Part shown: piece by piece, positions 30,601-39,980 of the stretch
How positions within the stretch are numbered: position 1 is the stretch's first letter
Layout of the letters: each line of letters starts with the position of its first letter
Assembly (NCBI GenBank): GCA_015272155.1
Contig: JACYME010000042.1
Location: 1 to 50,889, forward strand
Source: Leptolyngbyaceae cyanobacterium T60_A2020_046
GTDB lineage: Bacteria > Cyanobacteriota > Cyanobacteriia > Phormidesmidales > Phormidesmidaceae
Reading direction: 5' to 3'
Length of the DNA stretch: 50,889 nucleotides
The notes under the pieces: model-generated
The model's input: only the letters and a program-made list of their open reading frames with translations
What the model was told of the DNA's origin: nothing
The model's database searches: none
Translations under genes and position numbers: made by a program

Positions 30601-33600
30601 TCGGGTGGCAGACTCGACCCTGCTCAACTTTGAAACCCAGAATCAATACGTGCTCACGGTGGAAGTCAGCGATGATGGCTTCCCGCCGTTGGTGACCCAA
30701 GCCACCATCACCATTGATGTGCTGGATGTGAATGAGGCTCCCACTGTAACGGATGGCCAGGTCTTTACCGTGAGTGAAGATGCGGTCAACAATACCATCT
30801 TTGGCACAGTGGCAGCGTTTGATCCGGATACGGGTGACACGCTGACCTACAGCATTACTAGCGGCAACACTGGGAGCGTTTTTGCCATCAATCCCACCAC
30901 GGGCGAACTCCGGGTGAATAACGAAAACCGCCTCGACTTCGAGACGACCAGCAGCTACACGCTCACGATTCGTGTGCAGGACGCAGCAGGGTTGGTGGAT
31001 ACGACCCAAGTCACGGTCAATGTGCTGAATGTGAATGAAGCGCCCGTCGCCAATGATGCCACCTTTACTATTGATGAAAACTTGGCCGCTGGTTCCTTTG
31101 TGGGTACGGCGATCGCGACGGATGAGGACTTTGGCGACACCCTCACCTACAGCATCATCGCAGGCAATGACAACGGAGCCTTCGCGATCGATCCGGCAAC
31201 TGGGGACATCACCGTCGCCAATAGTGCCGCCCTCGACTTTGAAACCACACCAACCTTTGCCCTCACGGTGCGCGTGCGCGACAACGGCAACCCCCGCCTC
31301 GAAGATACGGCCACCATCACCATTAATCTCAACGACCTCAATGAGGCTCCCGTTATTCAAGGCACGCCCATCGTGGTGTCTCTGGATGAAAACCTGCCCA
31401 ATGGCACCACAGTGTTTGATGTGGAGGCGATCGACGAAGATGGCGATACCTTGAGCTATCGCATCATTGGTGGCAATGAAGACGGCGTCTTTGACATCGA
31501 TGAAGGTACGGGGGTTATCACCGTCGTTAACGAGGCTCTACTCGACTATGAGCGAGTCCAGCAGTACGTTTTGACGGTTGAGGTGTCGGACAACAATGGA
31601 ATCAACTCGTCGTTTGATACAACCGACATCATCATCAACATCAACGACCTCAACGAAGATCCCATCACCGAAGACTTTGAGTTCTCGATTGATGAAAATT
31701 CGCCCAATGGCACAGCGATCGGGACGGTGACCGCCACCGATGAGGACTTTAACCAGACGTTGACCTTCATCGGCGGTGACCCCAACGGCGTGTTTGAAAT
31801 TGACGCGCTGACGGGTGAAATTCGCGTGGCGGACAGCACCCAGCTTGATTTTGAAACCCAGTCGCTCTTTACGCTCACGGTTGAGGTGAGTGATGGAGCA
31901 GGGGGCACGGCCCAGTCCACGGTCACGATCAACGTCAATGACCTGAACGAAGCGCCGGTGATTCAGAACCCCACACCGATTGTCTTTGAGGTGGATGAAA
32001 ACAGCCCTGGTGGTGTGTTTGTCGGTGATATCGACGCCATTGACGATGACGGCGACACGCTGACCTACAGCATTGTGGGCGGGAATGACGCGGGCTTCTT
32101 TGTGATTAACCCCGCCACGGGTGTCATCACGGTGGCCGATGGGGCAGAACTCGACTTTGAGACGCTGAACCAATACGTGCTGACGATTGAGGTGAGCGAT
32201 GGCGAGTTCATCGATACGACCGAAGTCACTGTCAACATTGGGGATTTGAATGAAGCCCCCGTCGTCGGTGATTTTGAGTTCGCGATTGATGAAACTGCGT
32301 CGACCGGCACCATTGTTGGCACGGTCACGGCCACGGACGAGGATGGCGACACGCTGACCTTTGATCTCCTTGACCCCAGCGGCACCTTTGAGATTGATCC
32401 GGTGACGGGCATTATCCGGGTGGCCGATGGATCGCTGTTGGACTTTGAGACGACCGAGTCTTACACGCTGACGGTGCAGGTTGATGATGGGCTGCTGATC
32501 TCGACCGGGACAGTTGTCATCAATATCAACAACATCAATGAGACGCCAATTATTTCGCCGCCGTTTACCTTCACGGTGGATGAAAACCTGCCCAATGGGG
32601 CGATCGTGGCGGATCTGGATGTGGTGGATCTGGATGGCGATAATCTGACCTTTGAGTTTGTCAGTGGCAATGGCGAGGGAGTCTTTGCCTTTGATGATCA
32701 GGGGCGCATTGTGGTGGCGAATAGCAGCTTGCTCGACTTTGAGCGGCGGGCGAGCTATACCCTCACGGTGCGGGTGACGGATGATGGGGTGCCGCCGTTG
32801 ACGACGACGCAGCAGATTGTGATTAATGTCAATGACATCAATGAAGCGCCAGTGGCGGGCGATCGCACCTTCAGCATCAATGAAAATTCGCCCAACGGCA
32901 GCTTTGTAGGCCAAGTCCTAGCCACCGACCCCGATGGCGATGCGCTGACCTACGCGATCGTCGATGGCGACATTGACGGCGTCTTCCAGATCAACCCCAC
33001 GACGGGTCTCATCACCGTTGCGAATAGCGCCCTGCTCAACTTTGAAACCAGCGAAGCCTTTGTGCTGACGGTTGAGGTGAGTGATGGCACACTCACCGAC
33101 ACGGCGGAAGTCATCATTAACGTCAATAACGTGAACGAGCGTCCGGTCTTTGCACCGGGTACCTTCGCCTTCACGATCGCGGAAGACAGTCCCGATGGGC
33201 TCTTGGTCGGGACGGTGCCTACAACGGATCCCGATGGGGATGCCTTAACCTACAGCATTGTGGGCGGTAACTCCGATGGGGCTTTCGCGATTGACGACAG
33301 TGGCAACATCACGATCGCAGACAGCGGCGCGATTAACTTTGAAACACGCAGTACCTACCTGCTGACGCTACAGGTGTCTGACGGCAGCCTGACAGCGGTG
33401 AAGCAGATTTCCATCGCGATCGAAGACGTAAACGAAGCGCCGATCTTGGGGGATGCCACCTTCAGCGTGGATGAGCGCCCTGCGGACGGCACCATCGTGG
33501 GCGTGCTAGAGGCCATTGACCCCGACCTTGGCCAAACCCTGACCTACGAGATTGTGGATGGGGACATCAACGGCATTTTTGCCATCAACGATGATGGTGA

Positions 33601-34930
33601 AATCTCAGTGCCCGATGGTACGGCCCTTGACTTCAACTTGAGTGAGATTTATATCCTGACAGTGCGGGTAACGGATAACGGCACACCGCCGCTCTTTACC
33701 GAAGCGCAGATCACGATTAACGTCAACGAGGTGAATGAAGCGCCCGAGATCGATCCCGGAAGCCTAAACTTCGATGTGGATGAAAACACAGCGAACAATA
33801 CCTTGGTGGGGACGGTGCTGGCGACAGATCCCGATGGCGATACGCTTTCCTACGCGATCGTCGGGGGCAATGTGGACAGTGCCTTCTCGATTGATAATCA
33901 GGGGCGTATTCGGGTCGCAAATTCTGCCGCGCTGGATTTTGAAACGCGCACTGAGTTTAATCTGACGGTGCAAGTGACCGACGATGGGCTCGGAAACCTG
34001 AGTGACACCGCGACCGTGACGATTACGCTCAATGGTGTCAACGAAGCCCCCGTGGTTGACGATCAACTCTTTACCGTCACAGCGGGCGCAACAAACGGCT
34101 CACTGGTGGGCACGATCGCAGCAACCGATCCAGAAAATGATCCCATCAGCTTTACCCTGACGGGGGGGAATGGTGTGGGAGCCTTTACCGTTGACCCCAA
34201 TGGCAACATCGTTGTCGCGGATGCAAATCGCTTGTCTGCGGGCATCGGCACCCAGTTCAATCTCAATGTCACGGGTTCTGATGGGGCTCTGAGCGATGCT
34301 GGGCTGATCACGGTGCTGATTGCACCGCCCTTCCAGCGCACCTTCTTGGGGACTCCAGGGAATGACTCGATTTCTGCCTCCCCGCAGGCGGATCTGATTT
34401 TGGGTGGTGTGGGCAATGATAATCTGCGCGGCGGTCGGGGCGGTGACACTATTCTTGGTCAGGAAGGCAATGATAATCTGCGCGGCGATCGGGGCATAGA
34501 TCTCTTGATTGGCGGCGAAGGCAGCGATCGCCTCCTGGGCGGAGCGGGGGCCGATACCCTAATTGGGGTCGATCCCAACACCAGCCGAGGTCAAGGAGCA
34601 GTGGATGTGCTGGTGGGTGGCGGTGGCCGCGACACCTTTGTCTTGGGTGATCTCTCTGGGGTCTTCTACGATGATGGCGATACGGCGAGCCGCGGCTTGG
34701 ATGACTATGCCCGCATCAATGGCTTTAAGCGCGGCACCGATATCATTCAACTCTTTGGCGACGCCGGACAATACGCCCTAGAGCGGATCTCGATCGGCAA
34801 TACCAACGGCACCGGCATTTTCTGGACCGGCGGCGGTAACACCGATGGCGAGCTGATTGGCTTTGTTGCAGGGGTTGGAGTGAATCGACTCAACCTCAAT
34901 AATGGCAATCAGTTTACCTATGTGAGCTAG
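27665..34930 (+). CDS. Giant cadherin-like/RTX surface protein, 17 repeats
   Basis: 2,421 residues, a longer paralogue of the preceding gene with the same domain order. The beta-helix-like N-terminus (MATFEVFSYADLVTAIQSAN) is interrupted at about 100-295 by a GGDGGFGG-rich insert flanked by GAGMGGALF and GAGMGGAIF. A Calx-beta domain lies at about 402-530, about 17 cadherin-like repeats at 533-2,224, short RTX repeats (GGVGNDNLRGGRGGD) near 2,225-2,300, and the same C-terminal module with GVFYDDGD. Asp/Asn-rich DVNEAP and DPDGD motifs imply heavy calcium binding between repeats. GAGG lies about eight bases before ATG 27665. No signal peptide is seen, consistent with type I secretion, but no secretion genes lie nearby. 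Confidence 0.9.
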   Translation: MATFEVFSYADLVTAIQSANTNGQEDVIEVRSNIRLLGDLPFINEDLALLINGNGFTISGDANNNNINDDGDVRLFFVEDGTVTFNNLVLAGGRAEGTSPGGGGGAGMGGALFVNNGTVTIANTTFTLNQAIGGDGLAGYGPGGGLGIDLGNDGADGVQGNPGTNGGDGGFGGTGGSGGNGTGGVGQNPGGDGGFGGDGGFGGGGGVGGNGGAGVIGGDGGFGGDGGFGGGGGDGGFGSVIGGTGGSGGDGGFGGGGGGGAIGDGFNGIGGDGGFGGGAGSVLGSGGGAGMGGAIFIREGSLLLTNVIFEGNSTTGGAGFENGLGLGGAIFAVDRTAADYAADGFNAAGMPTALPNVFLNRVLFDGNDSGDAFGTTPLGPIANNSFFDNDDLYGFYNGIVGDPLVVGVSVTGAVEGRQGSIVVTRSDAFGDVDVVLTFGGTATLGDDYSFLGSGFSVAGNEITVSFADGQDTAVITLNTFDDDNVAALGNATSTSVVEGDETVTVQLVASTDYLIDTANRQGTATIFNNDFEVSETRLVGFGLGNVPTALAGPAGTLSYTIVGGNLGNAFAVNPTTGRITIDNPLDFETVSTYNLQVEISNGFDTAIETVIINVLDESEAPRITSDVFVFDVDENSANGTFVGQVLAEDDEDGFNLDYSIVAGDPNGVFAIGPNGQITVADNTNLNFEARQQFQLTIAVEDSDGEITTQPITVNVNDINEAPFFLTPSPTFGINENTAFGTFVGVMQADDKDFDQSLTYAIVGGNAGGAFQINATGIITVAGPLDFETRNEYVLTVLVQDDGFPQLSVTDQVTITINDVNERPEVISDVFDFAVDENSPNGTVVGAINAVDEDGHALTFTIQTGNTGGVFAVDNNGVITVADTTRLNFEDTDSYSLVIRIDDGNGGVITQNVTVTVNDVNEAPIIANDGATFSINENREVGALVGRVIATDPDFGQTLSYAIVDGDDDGVFTIGSDGRIRVADSTLLNFETQNQYVLTVEVSDDGFPPLVTQATITIDVLDVNEAPTVTDGQVFTVSEDAVNNTIFGTVAAFDPDTGDTLTYSITSGNTGSVFAINPTTGELRVNNENRLDFETTSSYTLTIRVQDAAGLVDTTQVTVNVLNVNEAPVANDATFTIDENLAAGSFVGTAIATDEDFGDTLTYSIIAGNDNGAFAIDPATGDITVANSAALDFETTPTFALTVRVRDNGNPRLEDTATITINLNDLNEAPVIQGTPIVVSLDENLPNGTTVFDVEAIDEDGDTLSYRIIGGNEDGVFDIDEGTGVITVVNEALLDYERVQQYVLTVEVSDNNGINSSFDTTDIIININDLNEDPITEDFEFSIDENSPNGTAIGTVTATDEDFNQTLTFIGGDPNGVFEIDALTGEIRVADSTQLDFETQSLFTLTVEVSDGAGGTAQSTVTINVNDLNEAPVIQNPTPIVFEVDENSPGGVFVGDIDAIDDDGDTLTYSIVGGNDAGFFVINPATGVITVADGAELDFETLNQYVLTIEVSDGEFIDTTEVTVNIGDLNEAPVVGDFEFAIDETASTGTIVGTVTATDEDGDTLTFDLLDPSGTFEIDPVTGIIRVADGSLLDFETTESYTLTVQVDDGLLISTGTVVININNINETPIISPPFTFTVDENLPNGAIVADLDVVDLDGDNLTFEFVSGNGEGVFAFDDQGRIVVANSSLLDFERRASYTLTVRVTDDGVPPLTTTQQIVINVNDINEAPVAGDRTFSINENSPNGSFVGQVLATDPDGDALTYAIVDGDIDGVFQINPTTGLITVANSALLNFETSEAFVLTVEVSDGTLTDTAEVIINVNNVNERPVFAPGTFAFTIAEDSPDGLLVGTVPTTDPDGDALTYSIVGGNSDGAFAIDDSGNITIADSGAINFETRSTYLLTLQVSDGSLTAVKQISIAIEDVNEAPILGDATFSVDERPADGTIVGVLEAIDPDLGQTLTYEIVDGDINGIFAINDDGEISVPDGTALDFNLSEIYILTVRVTDNGTPPLFTEAQITINVNEVNEAPEIDPGSLNFDVDENTANNTLVGTVLATDPDGDTLSYAIVGGNVDSAFSIDNQGRIRVANSAALDFETRTEFNLTVQVTDDGLGNLSDTATVTITLNGVNEAPVVDDQLFTVTAGATNGSLVGTIAATDPENDPISFTLTGGNGVGAFTVDPNGNIVVADANRLSAGIGTQFNLNVTGSDGALSDAGLITVLIAPPFQRTFLGTPGNDSISASPQADLILGGVGNDNLRGGRGGDTILGQEGNDNLRGDRGIDLLIGGEGSDRLLGGAGADTLIGVDPNTSRGQGAVDVLVGGGGRDTFVLGDLSGVFYDDGDTASRGLDDYARINGFKRGTDIIQLFGDAGQYALERISIGNTNGTGIFWTGGGNTDGELIGFVAGVGVNRLNLNNGNQFTYVS

Positions 34931-34969
34931 GGCTCATCAGGGCGGAACTCTGGGGAGTTACCGCAAAGC

Positions 34970-35014
34970 AAAACCCCACGGGAAGCGCGATATCGCTCCC
35001 CGTGGGGTTTTTCA
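34970..35014 (+). terminator. Strong intrinsic terminator
   Basis: AAACCCCACGGG pairs with CCCCGTGGGGTTT around a GCGATATCGC centre, giving a near-perfect hairpin of about 17 base pairs followed by a T tract. It lies 40 bases after the second adhesin stop and should end that transcript. The A-rich 5' flank means it could also work in the reverse direction for the Rieske gene. Confidence 0.9.
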
Positions 35015-35038
35015 TCATCCCAAGCGACACAGCAAAGG

Positions 35039-35080
35039 CCCTCTCCCAAGCTTGGGAGAGAGGGGTTTGGGGTGAGGGCA
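35039..35080. repeat. Palindromic dispersed repeat copy
   Basis: A perfect 20-base palindrome at 35041-35060 (CTCTCCCAAG and its complement) is followed by AGGGGTTTGGGGTGAGGGC. The last 16 bases recur inverted at 39855-39870, and the GCCCTCACCC end recurs in the larger element at 47551-47650. This matches a family of palindromic repeats common between genes in cyanobacteria. Confidence 0.65.
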
Positions 35081-35105
35081 AACGTTAGCCAACAAAGACT
35101 TGATA

Positions 35106-35582
35106 TCAGCCCTGTGGACTTTCAGCGGGGGGCTCGTTGCTCAGCAAAATTTGTTCGTCGGTGGTAATGACACTCACCAGCCCCAGGGGTTCCGTAGCGG
35201 GGCCTTGGGCAACTGCGCCCGTGGTGTCAAACCGAGAATCATGGCAGGGGCAAACAAACTGTTGCGCAGCGGCATCCCAATCTACCACACACTGCCGATG
35301 GGAGCACACCGCACTCAGGCCGTAGCCCGCCACGGCTGGCCCTTCGGTAATGACCAGGAAAACGGGTTCTGCCAACCCCTGGGCAGGCACAAAATCTCCC
35401 GGTGCGTTTGCGCCCAAAACGGCTTCAGCGGTCAAGGGCGTTCCCGCTTCATCCCGCGCGGGGGTGGGTTGCCCACTGTCTACCGACTCACCCTGACACC
35501 CGGCCAACCACCCCAGGGCAACGGTGCCGATCGCACTGCCCGCGCTGTATTTCAAAAAAGTACGCCGATTCCAGCTCGACAT
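35106..35582 (-). CDS. Tat-exported Rieske iron-sulfur lipoprotein
   Basis: 158 residues from ATG 35582, with an excellent GAGGAG eight bases upstream; a longer frame to 35696 is unlikely. The N-terminus carries a twin-arginine motif (NRRTFLK), a hydrophobic segment and a lipobox-like LAGC, suggesting export in folded form and lipid anchoring. The Rieske cluster boxes are CSHRQC and CPCHDS, giving two Cys and two His ligands plus two Cys for the usual disulfide. It is shorter than cytochrome b6f PetC and lacks its membrane-anchor style, so it is probably one of the small auxiliary Rieske proteins. The electron partner is unknown. It lies 120 bases downstream of dnaE on the same strand. Confidence 0.85.
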   Translation of the reverse strand: MSSWNRRTFLKYSAGSAIGTVALGWLAGCQGESVDSGQPTPARDEAGTPLTAEAVLGANAPGDFVPAQGLAEPVFLVITEGPAVAGYGLSAVCSHRQCVVDWDAAAQQFVCPCHDSRFDTTGAVAQGPATEPLGLVSVITTDEQILLSNEPPAESPQG

Positions 35583-35702
35583 CACGCAATCTCCTCGAAG
35601 AACAATGCTAACCCACTCGCGGATTAGACTTCTAGAGGATAGACGGTGAGTCGCGGAATGACATACGCCAAAGGTTAGGGACGCGATCGCCCCCAAGGCG
35701 TG

Positions 35703-38700
35703 CTATGTCGTGGGCAACAGCGGTGTACTGCGGGCCTTAAAGTCTGCCTTGACCAAGGCATTGACCGTCGCCTCGGGGTCGCGCACCCGAAACTGTGCGC
35801 CCAAGCGCACCATCTGGCGCTGGTGTTGCGCGCCGATGATCGCCACCACGGGCACACGGGCAAAGGCCGGATCCTCACCTTGGCTGGTTTTCAGCACGTT
35901 GCGGAGGCGGTGCTGTTGCTCAATGTCGGCGGCGATGCGAGGATCCAGCTCTACCATCACCATCCGCACCGATTCAATGGGTTCGGCATCATCGACGATG
36001 AACTGCACCTGATCGTCGCGGCGATCGCACTTGCCCCACACCATCAGCCGCGCATCGGGCTGAATGTGGTGCCCAATGCGTTCGTAGGAGCGGGGGAACA
36101 CCACCCCTTCCACGCTGCCCGTCAAATCCTCCAGCACCACGATCGCCATGCGATCGCCCTTCTTTGTGATCACAGGCTTCACATTGGCGAGCATTGCGAT
36201 CGCGCTCAGGGTCACATTATCCGGCTGATTCTCCATCTCCCCGAGGTTAATGGGGGCCAGAATGCGCGCCGATCGCTGCACCGCCTTCAGGGGATGGTCG
36301 GAAATATAGAAGCCCAGCAGTTCCTTCTCTTGCTTCAGTTTTTCCTGGGGGTCAAAATCTGGCACGGTGGGTGCTTTGGGCGCGCTTTCAAAGCCGCCGC
36401 TCGGCGCGGCTGCATCGCCCCCACCGCCCAGCATATCCAGCAAGTTTCCTTGCCCAATGGCGCGATCCTTGGCGCGGCTTTGGGCCCAGTCCAGCACCAG
36501 TTCCAGATCCTGCATCAACTGGTTGCGGTTGGGCTCCAGGGGATCAAACGCCCCAGAAAGGATCAACGCTTCCAAGGCGCGACGGTTGACGGCGTGGAGA
36601 TCGACGCGATCGCACAAATCCGCCAGCGATCGAAACGGCCCATGGTCATCCCGCTCCTGCAAAATGCACTCGATCGCCCCCTGCCCCACATTGCGCACCG
36701 CCGACAGGCCAAACAAAATCTTCTTGCCCTCCGGCGTGAAGTCCACCCGCGACTTATTCACATCCGGCGGCAACACCTCAATCCCCATGCTGACGCAGTT
36801 GGCAATGTGCATCTGCACCTTGTCTTGGTCGCCGCTGTTGGCCGTCAGCAGCGCCGCCATGTACTCCACGGGATAGTTGGCCTTGAGGTAGGCCGTCTGG
36901 AACGTAACAAACCCATAGGCCGTCGAGTGGGATTTGTTAAAGCAATACTCGGCGAACTTGACCATCTGATCCCAGAGGTCTTCCGCCACCTTTTTCGGCA
37001 CGCCCTTCTGAATCGAGCCCTCTACGAACTGGCCCTTGTGCTTCTCCATTTCTGAGACTTTCTTTTTGCCCATGGCCCGCCGCAGCAGGTCGGCTTGCCC
37101 TAGGGAATAGCCCGCCATATCCTGGGCAATTTTCATGATCTGCTCTTGGTAGACCATGATCCCGTAGGTTTCGGTGAGAATGGGCCGAAGGATTTCGTGG
37201 GCGAAGTCGATTTTTTCGCGCCCGTGTTTGCGGTCGATGAATTTGGGGATCAGCCCTGCATCGAGGGGGCCAGGGCGATAGAGCGCCAGCACGGAAGAAA
37301 TATCCTCTAGCCCAGAGGGTTTGAGGTCGCGCACGATTTGCCGCATGCCCGATGATTCAAGCTGGAAGATGCCGCCGAGGTCGCCCCGCTCTAACAGTTT
37401 GAAGGTGGCGGGGTCGTCCGTGGGCAAGCGATCGAGGTCGATGGTTTCGCCCTTGCCCGCCGCAATCAGATCCACCGCCTTTTGGATCATGGTGAGGTTT
37501 TTTAGCCCCAGGAAGTCCATTTTCAGCAGACCCATGGCCTCGATTTCTTCCATCGAGTATTGGGTGACGACGCCGTCGTTATCTTTGCTGAGCTGGAGGG
37601 GCACGATTTCGTCGAGGGGCTGGGCGGAGATGACGACCCCTGCCGCGTGGATGCCGACGCTTTTGTTCATGCCTTCGATGCGCATCGCCATGTCGATCCA
37701 GCGGCGATAGGTGACTTGGGTGCCGGGGACGATGCCGCCGTCGTCGTACTTGGCTTTGAATTCGGGGTCGGGGGTTTCGTCCGAAATCATGACCTTGAGC
37801 TTGGCGGGTTTGCCGCGCAGCACGGGGATGCGCTTGGTCATGCTGTCGGATTCGCCGTAGGGAATGTCGAGCACGCGGGCCACGTCTTTGAGGACGGCGC
37901 GGGAGGTCATGCGGTTGTAGGTGATGATTTGGGCGACCCGTTCCCGCCCATACTTTTCGGTGACGTATTGAATGACTTCGTCGCGGCGATCGATGCAGAA
38001 GTCGGTATCAATATCCGGCATGGACTTCCGTTCGGGATTGAGGAAGCGCTCGAACAGGAGGCCGTGGTGGACGGGATCGATATTGGTGATGCCCATGGCG
38101 TAGGCGACGAGGGATCCGGCGGCGGAACCCCGACCGGGGCCGACGGGGATGCCGTTGTCGCGGGCAAAGCGGATGTAGTCCCACACGACGAGGAAGTAGG
38201 TGGGAAAGCCCATCTGGATCATCATCTCGATTTCGTATTCGAGGCGACCGCGATAGTCTTGGGCGATCGCCCCATAATCAGCGACCTTGAAGCGTTGCAT
38301 GAGTCCTTTGCGGGCCACATCGGCCATGTATTCTGCCGCATCGGCAAAGCCCTCGGGGATAGGGAAGTCGGGAATGCGCGGTTGTCCCAAAATGCCCGTG
38401 TACTCTTCGACCTTGTCGGCGACTTCAAGGGTGGTTTGAATGGCTTCCTCAATCACGTCGTCGGGCAGGTGATCGCGGAATAACAGCCGCATTTCGTCGG
38501 CGGACTTGAGATATTCGGTGCCGCTGTAGCGCAGGCGTTTGTCTTCGGTGAGGAGTTTGCCCGTTTGGATGCAGAGCAGGGCGTCGTGGGCCTCTACGTC
38601 GTTGCAGGAAATGAAGTGGGAATCGTTGGTGCAGATGAGTTTGATGTCGAGCTCCCGCGCGATTTTGACGATTTCCACATTCACGATGCGGTCTTCGGGG

Positions 38701-39239
38701 GAGCCGTGGTCTTGAATTTCGAGGTAATAGTCGTCGCCAAAGCGGTCTTTGTACCACTGGGCGACTTTGCGGGCGATTTCGGGGCGCTTTTGCAGAATGG
38801 CCTGGGGCACTTCGCCGCCGAGGCAGGCGCTGGTGACGATTAGCCCTTCGTGGTATTGCTCCAGAAGCTCTTTGTTGATGCAGGGACGCGAGAAAATACC
38901 CTTGCCTTGGACGCCCTTGAGGTGGGAGAGGGTGGTGAGTTTGACGAGGTTTTTGTAGCCCTGGGTGTTTTTGGCAAGGACAACTTGGTGATAGCGGGGA
39001 CGGCGCTGTTGTTTTTCAATGTCGCCGTTGATGATGTACATCTCGTTGCCGATGATGGGTTTGATCTCGGCGGCTTTGCACACTTTGATGAGTTCGATCG
39101 CGCCGTACATGACGCCGTGATCGGTAAGGGCGATCGCGGGCATGCCCAGATCTTTGGCGCGATCGACAAGCTGGGGCAGTTGGCTAGCTCCGTCGAGGAG
39201 GCTGTAGTCGCTGTGAATGTGTAAGCCAACAAAACCCAT
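35703..39239 (-). CDS. dnaE: DNA polymerase III alpha subunit, unsplit
   Basis: The replicative polymerase, 1,178 residues from ATG 39239 ([17 protein letters not shown]). The open frame continues to 39377 but the added residues are not conserved. The order is a PHP domain ([15 protein letters not shown]), the palm with the catalytic Asp pair in PDIDTDF, the conserved [18 protein letters not shown] region, and a C-terminal OB fold ([15 protein letters not shown]). In many cyanobacteria this protein is made from two genes joined by a split intein inserted between KFAEY and CFNKSHS. Here [12 protein letters not shown] is continuous (near 36944), so the gene is intact and intein-free. Confidence 0.97.
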   Translation of the reverse strand: MGFVGLHIHSDYSLLDGASQLPQLVDRAKDLGMPAIALTDHGVMYGAIELIKVCKAAEIKPIIGNEMYIINGDIEKQQRRPRYHQVVLAKNTQGYKNLVKLTTLSHLKGVQGKGIFSRPCINKELLEQYHEGLIVTSACLGGEVPQAILQKRPEIARKVAQWYKDRFGDDYYLEIQDHGSPEDRIVNVEIVKIARELDIKLICTNDSHFISCNDVEAHDALLCIQTGKLLTEDKRLRYSGTEYLKSADEMRLLFRDHLPDDVIEEAIQTTLEVADKVEEYTGILGQPRIPDFPIPEGFADAAEYMADVARKGLMQRFKVADYGAIAQDYRGRLEYEIEMMIQMGFPTYFLVVWDYIRFARDNGIPVGPGRGSAAGSLVAYAMGITNIDPVHHGLLFERFLNPERKSMPDIDTDFCIDRRDEVIQYVTEKYGRERVAQIITYNRMTSRAVLKDVARVLDIPYGESDSMTKRIPVLRGKPAKLKVMISDETPDPEFKAKYDDGGIVPGTQVTYRRWIDMAMRIEGMNKSVGIHAAGVVISAQPLDEIVPLQLSKDNDGVVTQYSMEEIEAMGLLKMDFLGLKNLTMIQKAVDLIAAGKGETIDLDRLPTDDPATFKLLERGDLGGIFQLESSGMRQIVRDLKPSGLEDISSVLALYRPGPLDAGLIPKFIDRKHGREKIDFAHEILRPILTETYGIMVYQEQIMKIAQDMAGYSLGQADLLRRAMGKKKVSEMEKHKGQFVEGSIQKGVPKKVAEDLWDQMVKFAEYCFNKSHSTAYGFVTFQTAYLKANYPVEYMAALLTANSGDQDKVQMHIANCVSMGIEVLPPDVNKSRVDFTPEGKKILFGLSAVRNVGQGAIECILQERDDHGPFRSLADLCDRVDLHAVNRRALEALILSGAFDPLEPNRNQLMQDLELVLDWAQSRAKDRAIGQGNLLDMLGGGGDAAAPSGGFESAPKAPTVPDFDPQEKLKQEKELLGFYISDHPLKAVQRSARILAPINLGEMENQPDNVTLSAIAMLANVKPVITKKGDRMAIVVLEDLTGSVEGVVFPRSYERIGHHIQPDARLMVWGKCDRRDDQVQFIVDDAEPIESVRMVMVELDPRIAADIEQQHRLRNVLKTSQGEDPAFARVPVVAIIGAQHQRQMVRLGAQFRVRDPEATVNALVKADFKARSTPLLPTT

Positions 39240-39453
39240 TGCATCCACCCCTATGCCTAGTACAAATTTATCAACTTTGTTACTGAAGTAGGGCTGTCTG
39301 ACGATGCGATCGCGATCGCGAAGTCCTGCCCCTTTTTGCAGCAAGATGCCCATAGGGTAGCGGATTCGCAGCGCCATATCTAGCCTTGCAACAGGATTTC
39401 TGTATCGATTGCCCCTAGATGTGGCGCGATCGCGGCATATCCCACCCGGCTCA

Positions 39454-39825
39454 TCAGCCTGGGATCACTGCCTGACTAGGGTAGGAACACTCCAGCACCA
39501 AGCTAGGCTTCCTCGGCGCGAAAGGGGCCGTAAATTTCCCCCGGTGGACGGCTGGCGTCGTGCCCAGCTTCGAGCCATTGGTCAAAGGCGGCATCATAGA
39601 GCTGCCCGGAGATGATGTACACCGCTTCGGGATAGTCGTGGCATTTGGGGCCAGCGGCGGTGGTGTCTGCCCCGGCGTGGAAGCGGGTGAGGCGGGTGTC
39701 GTCGCCCGTGGTTTCGTCCATTGCCAGGGTGATTCGCTCAATCGTGCTGTTGTTTTCGCCATCCCCATCCCTCGCTGAATGACCATCCAAATTTTGCCAG
39801 AGGGGGTCAGGCTTCGGGATGTCAT
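39454..39825 (-). pseudogene. Frameshifted cupin-domain protein
   Basis: The sequence begins MTSRSLTPSGKIWMVIQR at ATG 39825. Near 39772 it must change frame to continue as GDGENNSTIERITLAMDE. It runs through RLTRFHAGADTTAAGPKCHDYPEAVYIISGQLYD and FDQWLEAGHDASRPPGEIYGPFRAEEA, then needs a second frame change near 39510 to read LVLECSYPSQAV and stop at 39454. The middle carries cupin features, with metal-ligand-like His and Glu in RFHAGADT and CHDYPEAVYI. The first break is repaired by one G in a G-run. It is a decayed gene or one with base-call errors. The cupin has no assignable substrate. Confidence 0.6.
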
Positions 39826-39854
39826 ATCAATCCTGTGTTTTTGCCGCTGTGTTT

Positions 39855-39870
39855 GCCCTCACCCCAAACC
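39855..39870 (-). repeat. Partial copy of dispersed repeat
   Basis: Sixteen bases (GCCCTCACCCCAAACC) are the exact inverse complement of 35064-35079. No palindromic arm follows, so this is a truncated copy of the repeat family. Confidence 0.45.
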
Positions 39871-39980
39871 TGGATTTCCTCAGTGGACTACAGCACGTGG
39901 GAATCTTGCCCGTAACGATGCCTAACATACGGCAGCCTTGGGAGTGGATTGATACAATTTGAGCCATTCCCTGCATCTCC

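Noticed and set aside
30053-32914. Two antisense frames of 435 and 458 codons within the second adhesin
   Set aside because: The sense strand encodes regular, conserved cadherin-like repeats. The antisense products have no recognisable domain.
35700-37055. 451-codon frame antisense to dnaE
   Set aside because: It overlaps fully conserved polymerase sequence and arises from high GC at third positions.
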